DNA of 64,000 nt from Plutella xylostella (GCF_932276165.1 NC_064012.1:11663501-11727500), one strand, 5' to 3'; numbered from the stretch's first letter, positions 46,126 to 57,719 are shown. Translations and numbers: made by a program. Notes: generated by a model not told the origin, from the letters alone.

Positions 46126-46385
46126 ATTTTCTGTAGCCAATCCTTCATACTCTGAGTCTTGGCTTGGAGATCAAAGTCGGGAATCATGTTGGTGCCTCCA
46201 TATCCATAATTCTGAGGAGCTTGATTTATTTTACCTATTACTGTACGTGGTATAAATTTATTATTTCTAAAGCAACATTCGTTACACCACCACGCTAGTG
46301 GCGCTCTTCTGTTGCACCCAAAGGTGCCCATAATGCTGGCTGCGTTTCCTCTTTGTATGGCCAGAGGTAACCTTTGGATGAGGTA
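46126..46385 (-). pseudogene. Retroelement C-terminal fragment
   Basis: 46383-46322 reads IQRLPLAIQRGNAASIMGTF, which parallels LAVQRGNTASVMGTF of the larger relic at 49920-51119. The frame then continues with Cys- and Trp-rich sequence (WWCNECCFRNNK) and, after an acceptor-like ctcctcag, NYGYGGTNMIPDFDLQAKTQ. The last part resembles coding sequence, but I cannot tell whether it belongs to the element or to a host exon. Confidence 0.5.
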
Positions 46386-46434
46386 TCCCTAACTTGACCA
46401 TTTATTTTTTGTCAGAGCAGGGACAGACATTTTT

Positions 46435-46513
46435 TTGTCATGGCTGACCGTGCCATGTGTTGCTTAACCTCAGTGATCAGTTACGATCACTGAGGTTAAG
46501 CAACACATGGCAC
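46435..46513. repeat. 5S-rRNA-like palindrome
   Basis: A perfect 29-bp inverted repeat (46450-46478 and 46485-46513) has a 6-base loop. The arm reads gatcactgaggttaagcaac, which strongly resembles the internal-promoter region of 5S rRNA. On the minus strand it continues into catggcacggtcagccatga, again 5S-like. The rest of 5S is missing, so this is a 5S-derived repeat (SINE3-like) or snapback copy, not a 5S gene. Confidence 0.65.
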
Positions 46514-47559
46514 TTTTTATTAAAAGGAAACAGTATGTAATAGAAATGACAGTAATACTAAGTAGGAACGGAATTACATATAAACTTAGATAGTTTCTAA
46601 GTCTAGTACTAATGGACTATACTAGGTATACCATTTTCCAGAACCAATGATATGGGGGACGTTTTCATGACGTTTTGAGTTTGGCAGTTTTAGAGATGTC
46701 CGAGAGTAAAATTCTATCGACTTGTACCTATCAATATTTGTACGGGTCAATTTGTATGTGTCAGATTAAACACCGACATTGATGATCAGTTCATCTTGCA
46801 ATCAATCTATCCGAGCCAAATAGTCACAGTCCTGTAATATAATTCTTTTTGTTCTATCAACCAAACTCAAATGAATTACAAACTCACGACATTCCGAGTT
46901 TAAAACAGCCTTTCTCGGCATTTTGACAAAAATAACTAAAAAAATGACAAAAAACAGACCGAAATTTTCCAACAACAATAGGATAATAAAACCATAAATT
47001 AAACTTTACTCAAATTATACGAAGGATATCGATGAACTACATGAAGGTAGATTATTACAAATATACATATTAAAATTATTATTACTCTGAGAGGCAGCAT
47101 GAGAGAGATATGCACTCTGATTAAAAACATCATAGTTTGTTTTAAAGCTGTTGATGAGAAAGTAAGTAAGAAATACTATATACCTACCTACTTACTATAA
47201 TACAATGTAAAAAATTGTAATATCTTATCGATTTCAGAACGTCGACTTTGATGTGTCCCGTCTCTAGTACGTTCCATTTTACCAAAGTGTGTACTCAAGA
47301 AATATATATTATCTGTGGTCGTTGTCAATAAAATGACAGATTTTGCAATAGTATTCATGCGTTAAATGGAAAATTTTAAAGTGTCACCCATATCATTGGT
47401 TCTGGAAAATGGTATAGTGGTTTTATATTTGTCGGCGGAGTAAATCTGTTTCAAAATATCGGGTCTAGTTTTTAAGTAGGAATGGAGCTGATTACATGAT
47501 TTGTCGATGTTAGTTTTTGTGATCAACATGGCTTTCAATCTATGACGAAAGAAAAAAGA
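46514..47559. other. Intergenic, no gene seen
   Basis: No domain or well-bounded repeat was recognised. The 92-codon minus frame at 47362-47640 contains KWPITGTL from the cggttatcggcca repeat word and is probably transposon-derived. Confidence 0.35.
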
Positions 47560-48150
47560 GGGATTGACATAGGTTAACGTACCGGTTATCGGCCACTTGT
47601 TGACTTCACAGTTAATTTCTATCATAATACTGTACATCAAAATTTTCCAAAAAAAATATTTGATCTTTCAATAGTTTAGTTTCATAAAACCTAACGTTTA
47701 TAGACGTAGCAGTAATACATGATTTTAAAAATAAATATATTCGCAAAATTAGCAAATATGCCGGTTATCGGCCTTTTTCCCCAGATATCGTCCACCTAAT
47801 TCATTCAGTGCACTTGTTATCGGCCACCTAATTCATGGTTGAAAAACGAGTCTTATTTATAAGTTCTTAGGTTTTATAAAATGAAAGAAAAGCAATAAAT
47901 GAAAAAAAAAAAACTGTATTTTCTTCTGCGATTTAAAAATACAAATAAGTAACAAATTAAAATCATCTTAAGTCAAACAAATGCCCAGTAAATCCGAGAC
48001 TTTAAAATTAACTAAAATATGTTCCAATCTGGTTTACACTCAATAAAATAATTTTTATTGAGGTAAATATTTAAAATAAATCAACACAAAGTTTAATTAG
48101 GTAACTTACTTAATCAGTCATTCAGTATTGTTATTGATGGATTTTTTTTT
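47560..48150. repeat. Outer part of a degraded pogo-like element
   Basis: The word ggttatcggcca(cc) recurs at about 47585, 47762 and 47818. The segment aaatcaacacaaagtttaattaggtaacttacttaatcagtc (48075-48120) is repeated at about 51167-51215, and tcggccgcc words return at 52150-52265. This suggests that both stretches belong to one family, now separated by nested insertions. Confidence 0.45.
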
Positions 48151-48206
48151 CACAGATTGAGTACATTATATTTATTATAATTAAAAATGTACAATTACTG
48201 CGTATA

Positions 48207-48330
48207 CAGGGTGTCCCAAAAGTCAACGACATCCCTTAAAGGGCTGATAGGTCAGCTCATGAGAGGCCAGAATATCACAATATGACCTTAGTAAAAACTC
48301 GATAATTTTCGAGATATTGACACTTTTATA
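48207..48330. repeat. Mariner-type terminal fragment
   Basis: It starts acagggtgtcccaaaagtca, a common terminus of lepidopteran mariner-derived MITEs. No matching opposite end was found close by. Confidence 0.4.
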
Positions 48331-48877
48331 AATTCATGCTTACATGTGTAAGCGTTTTACTTGTACAATATCACACATTAGCACTACTCAGGAATGTACG
48401 TTACCATGCGCTACATTTATGGGGAATGTGGAGTTGCTATAGTCCACTTTTTTCGAGAAAGATACTCAAAATGCGTTTTTTTTTATTAACTGTGACAACG
48501 TTGTCTCTTTTCCCACTCCCGGCCACACCACCTATTTTACTTATACTCATTCCAACATGACTTACCTTAAATAAATTGAGTCAGATAAATTTCCTTCAAA
48601 CAATTTTACATCGAGGTCGTTTTGTACTAAAATAGCAATAACTTTTTTGTTAATTGAAACAATAGCAACGTTTCATACCATTTTAGAAACTGCATTAAAT
48701 GAGCAATCTTTTCAAATAAGGTGCCAGGTTTGCGTGGTATATTTTTTTTACAGTATGAAGAGTCAAAGTTGTTTATAAAAAAATACGATTACCTTTTATG
48801 ACTTTGAAAACCGTGTTTTTTTAAACATACAGCATTACTCGATATTTTTTTTGACTGCGATCAATAGCAGGGCTATA

Positions 48878-49868
48878 CAGGGTGATGCAACACCAAACAA
48901 ATTCTAACAATATGGATTTTTGTACCGGCGGCACGCAAAAAAACTGATCCAAGGTGTCGATTTTCAGAACCGACTAATTGCATCTCCCATAACACTATTC
49001 GGTGAAACTTTTCAGCTAAAACATTTAGCACAGTGTTTGAACAGGGTGAAGGTAAAACAATCATTGTTGAACAGTGCTTTTGTCACGTGCTACTGGCAAA
49101 TCATGTTTTCGGCGTATTAACGGTCGTCGAACAGTAGTTTTGAGGAACCGGCTTGTGAAGAATTCTTTTGTGTTACCAATCATAATTGAAAATTACTTTC
49201 GGCTAACGTGTTATCGGACAACCATTATTTCGGTGAAGCAATCTTGCCGTCGATCTGTGCCTTTGAGGAACCGTGCTGTCGGAGAACAATAATTAGTAAA
49301 CGGTTCGGAGCTGTACAAAGTCCAGTTATAAGACTTTTTACCTTAAAATTAGAACAAATCTTGTTCGTTTCCCTACTGAGATTGGTCCGCTTCTGTAATT
49401 GTTTTGGCTATATCTTGGTCATACCTTAATCGATTTTAGATTGGAATATGTCATTTTAAAGCTTATTAATTGACTATGTTTTTAAACTATAGTGCCTAAA
49501 AAAATTCAGATAAAATTCTTTTTTAATTTAGCATTTTTGTTTTCACCTTTCCTAACATTTTCTTAACGTTTCAAGTATTTTGAAGCACCGTGTCTAAATT
49601 AAGTTGAATATTGACCATTTAATGATTATAATTAGTTGACCAAGGTGTCACTGATGCAAAACAATCAAAAAAGTATTAAACAATTGGTTAGTTTTTTTAA
49701 TATTTTGCTTTTAAACATAAATTTTGGGAAAAATCTAAAAAAACTTAAAACTTAAATAACTCAGAAATGATTGACTTTCGGATAATGCATTATGGGGTTC
49801 AATCGACTGGAAATGCCTTCGTCTATGACCCATTTAAAGGAATACATCGACTTTCCAATCACCCTGTA
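48878..49868. mobile_element. Non-coding element with CAGGGTGAT termini
   Basis: It begins tacagggtgatgcaacacc and ends ccaatcaccctgta, with TA on both sides. The right 230 bases (gcattatggggttcaatcga, gactggaaatgcctt) match the right arm of the 26673 foldback. Inside are diverged tandem words (gaggaaccg, cggtgaa) at 49000-49290. The frames there are short and repeat-driven. Confidence 0.55.
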
Positions 49869-49919
49869 TACTTACTAACTAGATTACTACTAACACTATT
49901 CTAATCAAAAATACCCCTC

Positions 49920-51119
49920 CGAGACATACCCGACAAAAGGTTCCCATGACACTGGCAGTGTTACCACGCTGCACAGCCAGGGATAGCGTCTGCATCAGGT
50001 GTGCCCCGGAAGAAGATCCCAGACCACGACTCCTCAAGCGTCTGCCGATTTCTCTTAAGAAGGCCCTGCCCTCTTCTCCCCAAAACCCCATCGTCTCCAG
50101 AGCCAATGGCACAAACAAATACCGCTGCATTAGCTGGCTATATTTGTGTTTTTTAAGCCAAGCCGCGGCATCAGCAGCGGCACCCGCATTGGCCGCTGTA
50201 GATTGCACGTGAGACGGCGCAAGTTTGCAGACGCACGTCGCGTCTCAGAGTAAACTGCGGCCCTTCTCCCACGGCACCATGGTGAGCTCCTCTTCCCAAT
50301 CACGTTGACGCTCAGGCTGCTCCGGCGCAGCACTCCCAGGACACACAGACTGCCATAACTGCAGGGCCTCTGCCGCGTGAGGAATACTGAACTCATCACC
50401 ATTAACATGTAAAATGCGAGTGACAAGCCGCAGCACCCCACACGACGACGCCAGAAAAGCCGGCAGTTGAGTGTCCTCCAGGCACCTTAAACCCAGCCCA
50501 CCATACCTCACAGGAAGCGCCGCTTGAGACCACTGCTCATTAGACATGCTTATGTTGACAATAGCCTCCAGGAGGTTCTTCAACACCTCATCGTACTGCT
50601 TGGACTCCTCTCTATGTAGCCAAACTGGGGCCGTACAAAGCGAATATATCAGCCTCGGTATGGATAAACAATCCCGCAAAATAGAAAACGCTACGGGTGC
50701 CGAAAGCTGGGAGAGGTGCGATTTGGTTTCAGCCAACGTACGCATTTTGGACAGAACAAGAGCTGGCACTCCTTCGGGAAAAATAGGTGCACCCAAAAGC
50801 ATGAAAGTTGTTGCAAAAGCTTAGCACATGGCACCAACACGTCGAGCCGTTCCTGGGCAGCCGGCATCAACTGACCAGCACACGCAAACACCTCTGACTT
50901 CCGCCGATTTATTCGCAAGCCCAATGCAGCCAAGCCCTGAACCAGAAGCTCAATGTCGCTCAATACCTCATCCGCATCACTCCCCATGGTACCATCGTCT
51001 AAATACCATAAGTTCAACGGCGACCGGAGGGAACACACCACGTCATGTATTGCCAAGCTAAAAATTAGGGGGGCTAAAGGGTTGCGCCCCCAGTTGAGAA
51101 TCAACAGGGATACTTCCAA
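49920..51119 (-). pseudogene. Retrotransposon reverse transcriptase relic (YLDD type)
   Basis: On the minus strand, 51119-50691 reads NPLAPLIFSLAIHDVV and LNLWYLDDGTMGS, where YLDD is the catalytic RT motif, then LGLRINRRKSEVFA. After a frameshift, 50802-50245 continues with SAPVAFSILRDCLSIPRLIY, SMSNEQWSQAALPVRYGGLG and a connection-like region. 50208-49930 supplies the end, with YLFVPLALETMGFWGEEG and LAVQRGNTASVMGTF. It resembles a widespread invertebrate retroelement type encoding WYLDDG; the clade is not resolved here. Frameshifts and missing N-terminal parts make it inactive. Confidence 0.8.
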
Positions 51120-51289
51120 AAAATAAATGGATTACAAATATTATTATTTAAAGTGAATATTTGAAAATAAATCAACGCAGTGAATCATTAGGTAACTTAA
51201 CTCAATCAGTCTATCATCAATCAGTCAGTCAGTATTGTTATTGAAGGTCCTGATAATTTCTCTTGCATTTTCTGCAGTTTCACACAACA

Positions 51290-51900
51290 TATATACACTC
51301 ATATATGGTGCAGTAGCTGCTTGATTGTATGATAAATCCTTGAATTTTATGCATAGGGGACAATGAAACACCAGTTTCATCAGCGTTTAGGAGTACTCGG
51401 GTCATCTAAAATGTCTAATGCATTTCTTTCAGCCAAGAAAGTGTGTAAGTCTGATAACCATTTTCGAATTGAACTTTCCCTGATGGCGTCTCGCGCCTTA
51501 TTAATAGCTTCTGGCTCTCGGATGCTTATGTTTGAATGGCGTTTGAGAAAGCTGAGATACCATCTTATACCTGGTTTACCTCCTGGAAAACGATGCCCTA
51601 TGCCCAGTTCTTTTGCAAGCTCAGCCACCGTATCCATAAGGTCATATTTGTTGATTGGAATTCCGGCTTTCGCCAACTCAATTATCCAATCAACGATTTT
51701 CTTTTTTCCATCAAAACCAAATATAGGGTCTGGACCAATCTTTTCCTTTGATCAGCAACACGACCAGAAAGCCTGTTCTGTATAGTGGCTCTAGGAACTC
51801 CGTACTGCCGGCATGCTTCTCTGATGCCGCGAATGTTGCCGCGTATATCTGAAAGAGCGCTTGTCAGTGCTTCTTCACTCTAAGCCTTCGGGATGGTTCT
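51290..51900 (-). pseudogene. Pogo-like transposase relic (psq and CENP-B HTH)
   Basis: In minus-strand order: 51840-51760 reads GNIRGIREACRQYGVPRATI then QNRLSGRV (psq helix-turn-helix). 51676-51380 reads MAKAGIPINKYDLMDTVAEL, GKPGIRWYLSFLKRH (CENP-B-type DNA-binding domain). Next, in another frame, NADETG carries the first catalytic Asp of the DDE domain. Two frame changes separate these parts and the rest of the catalytic domain is missing. Confidence 0.85.
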
Positions 51901-52330
51901 TCACTTTTTCTTTTTTTACAGGTGCCATCTGAAAAAACAAGCATAATTTCTAACACCAAGCAAGCACCATTACCCCATACAATTGAATTTACCTATTTGT
52001 TAATTAGCTTCGCCCCGCACTTAGAAAGTAGCCTAGGTATTTCAGAGTGCCAAATTTAATCCATACTCATCTACCGGTTGTCATAAAGGGTTAGTAAAAA
52101 TAAAATAAAAAACAAATGTAACTGCCAGAAATAAGTTAAATTTTTACCATTTATTGGCCGCCTTTAATTCTAGAGAATTTGGAGAATTCAACCTAGGGGT
52201 TGAAAAACAGATTTATTCTTTACTAATTAACGGCCAGTTTTTTTTACCTATTTTCGGCCGCCTGCTATTTTAGACGATGTTAATGCCAGGTCCTCTTTTT
52301 TTCTTTAATCATTGCTTTCAATACTGCGAC
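51901..52330. repeat. Non-coding flank of the pogo-like element
   Basis: Words such as tattggccgcctttaattct and acctattttcggccgcctgc recall the cggttatcggcc words at 47.6-47.8 kb and probably mark the outer part of the same family. Confidence 0.4.
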
Positions 52331-52334
52331 ACTT

Positions 52335-52445
52335 TATCTTTTTTCACTTGTCCATATTTTATTTATCAGAGAAAAAACTCTTTCGACAGGTGCGTTACTT
52401 CCAGGCAGACATAAAATGTACTCAATAATTATACGAATGTTAATC
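52335..52445 (-). pseudogene. hAT transposase dimerisation-domain fragment
   Basis: The minus strand reads EYILCLPGSNAPVERVFSLI then NKIWTSEKR and a stop. This matches the C-terminal hAT dimerisation signature (CLPGxNAPVERVFS). Only this tail remains. Confidence 0.85.
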
Positions 52446-52904
52446 TGATTGCATATCCCCCCTCCGGCCGCACGCCGCGCCGTCACCACGCCTTGCGACT
52501 TGCGACTCGAGTGCAAAATGTAGGTAATTTAAATTATCGTTTTGTCTGTTTAAGAAAGCGGGACATTTTTGCCTTCTCTGGGGACAGCGGGACGGACAGC
52601 TTGAAAGCGGGACGTATGGTCACGTTAGGTATGCCAGGCAGCGTCGGTCTTAGCCGCAGTCTATCATTCTGCACGCGATTTCCTTAACGAATCGCTTCGC
52701 TTTCTCGCCCCACACCCCCACACGTCACACAACGTGGTTTCAAGCTTAGACTGTTGTATTTCGTGTGGTCATCTCATCTGGTTCTAGGGAGGTGCAGGTA
52801 TCTGGAGCCCTCGAAGGACCGACTGATGATGTCATCACGTATAGTGGCCGTGATATGGGTCAGGCATAGATATAGTATCCATGCTTGGCAGGCGGGTTTA
52901 AAAA
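52446..52904. other. Intergenic, no gene recognised
   Basis: GC-richer patches (52455-52490, 52680-52740) contain no convincing exon. A 64-codon frame here has no recognisable motif. Confidence 0.35.
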
Positions 52905-52998
52905 AAACACTTTTATACAAATATTAACCCTGACCGAGATTTGAGTATGGGTCTTCCAGCACATGAGTCAGGGTTACTAAATGCTGCGTCATCCGGTC
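52905..52998 (-). mobile_element. SINE head, antisense, 15221 family
   Basis: On the minus strand it starts cgaccggatgacgcagcatt and continues tagtaaccctgactcatgtg and ctcggtcagggttaatattt, which parallel the head of the 15221 SINE with a mutated B box. Confidence 0.6.
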
Positions 52999-52999
52999 G

Positions 53000-53560
53000 T
53001 CTATAGGTTGCTAGGTTACGGTAGTTTTATTTAAATATACCTACAATGTATGGACTAGTATGGAGTTAACTGGCTGGCGGTGGCGACAAGGCGCGGTGCG
53101 TGCATCGTACTATTATTATGAATGTAATTGCTCCGTTTAACTTTCCCTGACATTCAGTGCGCATGAGCATATCCGGTGTTTACATTGCATAAATACATGT
53201 TGCTATGTTCATCCTTAAATAAAAGCTTTTAATATATCCTTAGGTGATTCTTCTTTATTCTGATTTAGCTCGCCCTGCCACATCCGTGCGTACAGCTGAA
53301 CTATAAAGTCCTGACAATAAATGAGGGCGCTGTTAACTTACATGTAGCAACCCTACTTTGATACTTGAAATTTTGCCTGTGAACTATTTCTGTACTTATT
53401 TCAAAAACTACTTACTATCATTTACACACAAAAAAGCTCATATTCAAGCTAGAAAGTGTTGTGAAGGCTAATAATGAAACCAATATATATTTATTTACAC
53501 AACGTTATTACAAACAAAAAAATATGAAAGGTACTTAGAATAAAAGCTGCCAGAATTCTA
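53000..53560. other. Intergenic, no gene seen
   Basis: Nothing beyond low-complexity AT-rich sequence was recognised. Confidence 0.4.
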
Positions 53561-54220
53561 GTACCTTACTACCTACTGTATATCTGAAAAATCGTCATCA
53601 TCGATATCGGTCAGATGATTGTCGCTGCCACTGCTGGTGGTACCACTCTCTACTCGCATGATAAGGTCATCTATGTATATCCTTGTATAGGGTTATTCCT
53701 CGTTCAAAATAATCTATTTCAACTTTTTTGACATGCTGACAGCAAAGTTTTCATTAGTTATGCTACTAAAAGCTTCTTCCGTCAATAGTTTGACGTCACG
53801 GGTCCCAACACTTTTTTTTTGCAATAGCCCAAATTGGTTCTATCGGATTCAAATCACAGTGGTAGGGTTACCACTGTGTTTCCATGATCACCCAACCAAT
53901 TATCGATTGCGTAAATGTTTATGTTGCTTAACCAACGCAAGTAAATAGAGTTTTCTGACGCTTGGACTAAATTCAACATTATTTTCGAGTAGCCAGTTCT
54001 TAATTTCTTCAACTCTTGAACTTGAAGTGGGGGCCTTATTTGTGATTTTACAGAGTGATATGGAGCATTGTCAAAAACTATTATACTGGGCTCATGCAAA
54101 TTTGGAATCAGTTTTTCTGTTACTCACTTGGTAAAATTCTGTGCAAATATTTCAGAATTATAGTCTTCCATTTTTTACCACTGTGTTCCCTTAGTAGCAA
54201 TTAGTAAGCAATTAGGTAAG

Positions 54221-54427
54221 GTGCAGGTGGGTTATTCCGAATTTCGGATAATTCCGATTTTTGCCGATTTCTTCCAAACGCAGCCATACTTTGAACCGTG
54301 GAACAACCCAAGCAACAAGATTAAGTTGCCATCAAGGTGAATGGTTCCACGGTTCAAAGTATGGCTGCGTTTGGAAGAAATTGGCAAAAATCAGAATTAC
54401 CCGAAATTCGGAAAAACCCACCTGCAC
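54221..54427. mobile_element. 207-bp MITE with GTGCAGGTGGGTT termini
   Basis: The tips are gtgcaggtgggttattccga and ggaaaaacccacctgcac. The inner arms aaacgcagccatactttgaa and ttcaaagtatggctgcgttt are complementary through ccacggttc words. The loop is about 30 bases. It has no coding role and interrupts the transposase relic. Confidence 0.85.
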
Positions 54428-54505
54428 TATACACCTTTCACTACCAGCATGGACGATTATGTATCTTTTACCCTTCGATACATTCTGTTGCACTCCTTCA
54501 ATGTA

Positions 54506-54643
54506 AAGCTGCGTACAGACTGGGCCAACGAACGCCCAACGATGGATATTTATCATACATAACATAATACAGGGCAGATTGCAACAACGAAGGTCAACGA
54601 AACCCGTTCGTTGGCGTTCGTTTGGCCGGTCTGTACGCAGCTT
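54506..54643. mobile_element. MITE, AAGCTGCGTACAGAC family (copy 2)
   Basis: It is 138 bp, with perfect 15-bp tips aagctgcgtacagac/gtctgtacgcagctt and TA on both sides (54504-54505 and 54644-54645). The interior matches the copy at 928-1214 (caacgatggatatttatcat, cagggcagattgcaacaacg). Confidence 0.9.
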
Positions 54644-55344
54644 TAATTGACTGCCAACATTTTGTTTTACTTTATATGATTCATTAATATAACTTACATC
54701 AATATAAATAATGTCTTTTTGTAATTCCTTCGGCAAATCTATGTTTCTCATAATAATATCTAAGTAGATTTTTTTGAAAGAAAGAAAGAAAAAGATTTTA
54801 TTTTGTTTGGTGCTGCACAAATACACCGAACAAATACAAAAAAAAACAATACAATTTACATATAAAATTAATAACACAAAAAAAATAAAAAATAAAAACG
54901 AAATTCCCAAAAAATAAAAATAACTAAAATATTGGCCAGCCTGTGTAGATGGTGCATCAGCGCAGCGCCAAAAAGGCCCCGAGCTCAGCAATTGCTGCAA
55001 GTACATCATGTATCTGCAGCGCTGATTTTCAGCAGGGACCCTTTATGTGAGTCACGGAAACTACAAATAGAGACTTTAACATTATATATATTATATAATG
55101 TTATATATATATATCGCGGGCTTCATGCCAGAGGGGCGTATCTGCATCGACCCTACTTTTCAGGAGAGCAAAAAAACATCATAACTTTGTTAATAAGTAA
55201 TCGAGCTTGCTATAATTTTGCATATACCTTGATTAATTATTCTTTGTTTTTATTAAAACCCAATTTTTATAATATTTATGCTTTAAATACACTTTATGGC
55301 GTATACGTCTGTCTGACTTGACGGAAATTATTGTATTGCTATCG

Positions 55345-55480
55345 GCAATGGGCCAAGCTTAAAAAGGCAGTTTAGACCAACGCACGCACGCACGGGATAC
55401 GCACAAAGGTTCCATTCGAGAGAGCCAGGTGCAGGTGCTTACACCCCCACAGAGAATGGAATAGAATATAGAATAGAATA
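55345..55480 (+). mobile_element. SINE 3' part, 6823 family
   Basis: The words ggccaagcttaaaaaggcag, cacaaaggttccattcgaga, gccaggtgcaggtgcttaca and a (gaatagaat)n tail match 7050-7148 of the complete copy. A short (acgc)n expansion is inserted at 55380-55393. Confidence 0.8.
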
Positions 55481-56755
55481 GTTTTTTTATGCAGCCTGTG
55501 TCGTGTCCCACTACTGGGCAAAGGCCTCCTTATGAACTGACCACCGTTCCCGATCAATAGATATCCCTTCTAATTTTGAAATATGTTTAAATCTAATTGT
55601 TAAATACTTTTCGGCCACAAATCTTATAAGACTAATCTTGTGGTCTATTCCAGCAATGGCATGCTCGAGTTCCAAATTTTCAAATAAATCATTGGCAATA
55701 AACTTTTCCAGTATTTTAGTTAGGAAATAATTTTGTTACCTTTCATTGGTCATCGATATATTTTCTTTTATTATCTTCCTTATTATCATTTCACAAATGC
55801 AACAAATGTTAAACACATCTGTTGAAGGAAAACACAAACCTCCTCTGAATTTTAAATTTATCAATTTGTGAAAAGGAGAATGGCCATTTCTCTATGGCGT
55901 CATGACCCAGAGCGGCCATTGATGAAACAAACACTGATGTGTAGTCCGTGACTACAGTATATACTGGTATTAATTTTATTATTATGAGGCATGGGAGAAC
56001 GAAGATATAAGTGTCGAAAGATCAAGTCTTTCTACTGTAACCCTCGAGCTAAAAATTGTTTTCAAAAGTGTTCCCGTGGTAATTCCTGGATAAAAATTAT
56101 TATATGTTACTTTGGGATATCGGGAACTTGAATAGAATGAAATAATTTTTGAAATTGGTCTCTTTATAAAAATAGGTCTCTGAGTGTGAAATGTGCAGAA
56201 ATAATTATGATATTATTTGCATAAATAAAATCATGTTATACATTTTGTGATGCACTATGTATTGGGAATCACATGATTTAGATTATAAAACTTATTTGTG
56301 CGTGTACTATTTATTCATCAAAACCTTTTTTAACGAAAAAAAAAAATCATTAATTTACTTTTGAACCCTAATATCTCAAGAACCCCATGGTTTAGATTTT
56401 TTAAAATATTTTTTCCTGATAGTAGACATTTTTATCAATTACTTAAAATAGGTTTGGTTAGTGGCTGCTAACTTACGCAAAGCGGGTCAGGTTTCGCCAT
56501 TCTTCTTTAGCCTTTCGTCAGTTGTCAACTTCGCATGTGTGTTTGGACATTTTATCCTCTTACTTGCATAGTGAAAAATGCTGCCTGCCAGATAGCCAAT
56601 GATTAATTTTCTGTACTTGTTTAATTCTTATTTCGTTGACGAAATTTAAAGTCGAGTCTCTATTATATTCTTCATCATGACGGTAAGATGGAATCGTTGT
56701 ATTGATAATTTGAGTGGCCGACTGGTCGAAGTGCAATTGAGAATGGCTATTTATT
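55481..56755. other. Intergenic with old repeat words
   Basis: A LINE-end-like word (ccactactgggcaaaggcctcc) occurs at 55507-55530. Otherwise AT-rich sequence without recognisable genes. Confidence 0.35.
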
Positions 56756-56965
56756 CTCTTCTCTTCTTCTTAGCCGTTTCGGTCCATCGCATTTGTGGTC
56801 GACCACGAGGGCGTGTCTCGCCATACGGTCTCCAGCGTTTTGCACCACGAGCCATGTTTTCTGGCGACGTGACGTGACCAGCCTATTGCTCCTTCAGTAC
56901 GTCTAGTATAGGTTTTTGATAGGTTTAATAAAGTTTGTAGTTTCAGTTTTCTTCCATACATTTAC
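56756..56965 (-). pseudogene. RTE-like LINE fragment
   Basis: The minus strand reads AGHVTSPENMARGAKRW, then GETRPRGRPQMRW, the usual C-terminal RTE-type pattern (AGHV...RGRPxxRW). There is a stop just before it and frame changes. Both ends are missing. Confidence 0.6.
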
Positions 56966-57373
56966 AAGCAGCGCCTATAGCGGAAACTATCATAAACTAA
57001 AATTGATAGTATGAGTTGTTTAAAATCGTAGTTTTAAAAAACGAAATAAGTTTACGTGTAAATAAAACATTTTTGGCAGTACGAGTTACATGTTTGACAG
57101 ATCATTGGTAGTAAACTTCAACAAATTCGAAAACTTTTATAGTTTTTGCTCTCACCGATTTTTTTTAGTTGAGAAGTGTTTTTTGTTGGTTAAAATCTAG
57201 TAAGAATTTATTTTCGAGTCTAATTTGTGACAATCAGTGGCAACGCGATAATATTTTGCGTGGCGAATGGCTGTAGAGGCAGAGGAAACCCTACTAACCA
57301 CTAGGACGTTTAGTCTGAGATCGTTTGGCCAAAGCCATTCATGGAGCAGCTGTGTGAGGCTTCGTTAATATAC

Positions 57374-57702
57374 TCATCATCATCATCAGCCTATAGCAGT
57401 CCACTGCGGGACGTAGGCCTCTCCCAAAGCACGCCACTGGATGCGATCTTTAGCTTTCCGCATCCAATCATAACCTTTCGCAAGTCGTCACCCCATCTAG
57501 CTACGTTTGCCTAGTCGCGGCCTCCTCTCCAGAACACGTTTACCCCATCTTCATCGTCATCGGTTCTTCGACAGATGTGACCAGCCCTCTGCCACTTAAG
57601 CTTACTAACTCGGTGAACTATGCCGGTGACTTTAGTTCTCTGTCGGATTACTTTGTTCCGGATGCGATCTTTCAGAGAGACTCCAAGCATAGCTCTTTCC
57701 AT
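57374..57702 (-). pseudogene. RTE-type LINE 3' end with GAT tail
   Basis: 57702-57511 reads MERAMLGVSLKDRIRNKVIR, VTGIVHRVSKLKWQRAGHIC. After a frame change the sequence continues through tgcgggacgtaggcctctcc (inverted) into a (gat)n tail at 57374-57386. This is the end of an RTE-like LINE inserted on the minus strand; the 5' part is lost. Confidence 0.85.
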
Positions 57703-57719
57703 AGCTCCGTTTCAGCCCC

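Larger units (their letters stand above)
53570..54760 (-). pseudogene. Tc1/IS630-type transposase split by MITEs
   Basis: Pieces are collinear on the minus strand. 54760-54655 reads LPKELQKDIIYIDVSYINES, with the first catalytic Asp. 54099-53890 starts MHEPSIIVFDNAPYHS, with the second Asp. 53880-53825 reads LPYHCDLNPIEPIWAIAK, with the third acidic residue. About 53700-53590 is an acidic tail. Two MITEs (54221-54427 and 54506-54643) separate the first Asp from the second. Frame changes occur as well, so it is inactive. A 225-codon frame running 55009-54332 is open across the MITEs by chance. Confidence 0.8.

Noticed and set aside
46435..46513. A 5S rRNA gene
   Set aside because: Only the internal-promoter portion is present and it is folded back on itself.
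54332..55009. 225-codon minus-strand gene
   Set aside because: The frame runs through two MITEs and a low-complexity tract; only a short inner part belongs to the Tc1-like transposase relic.
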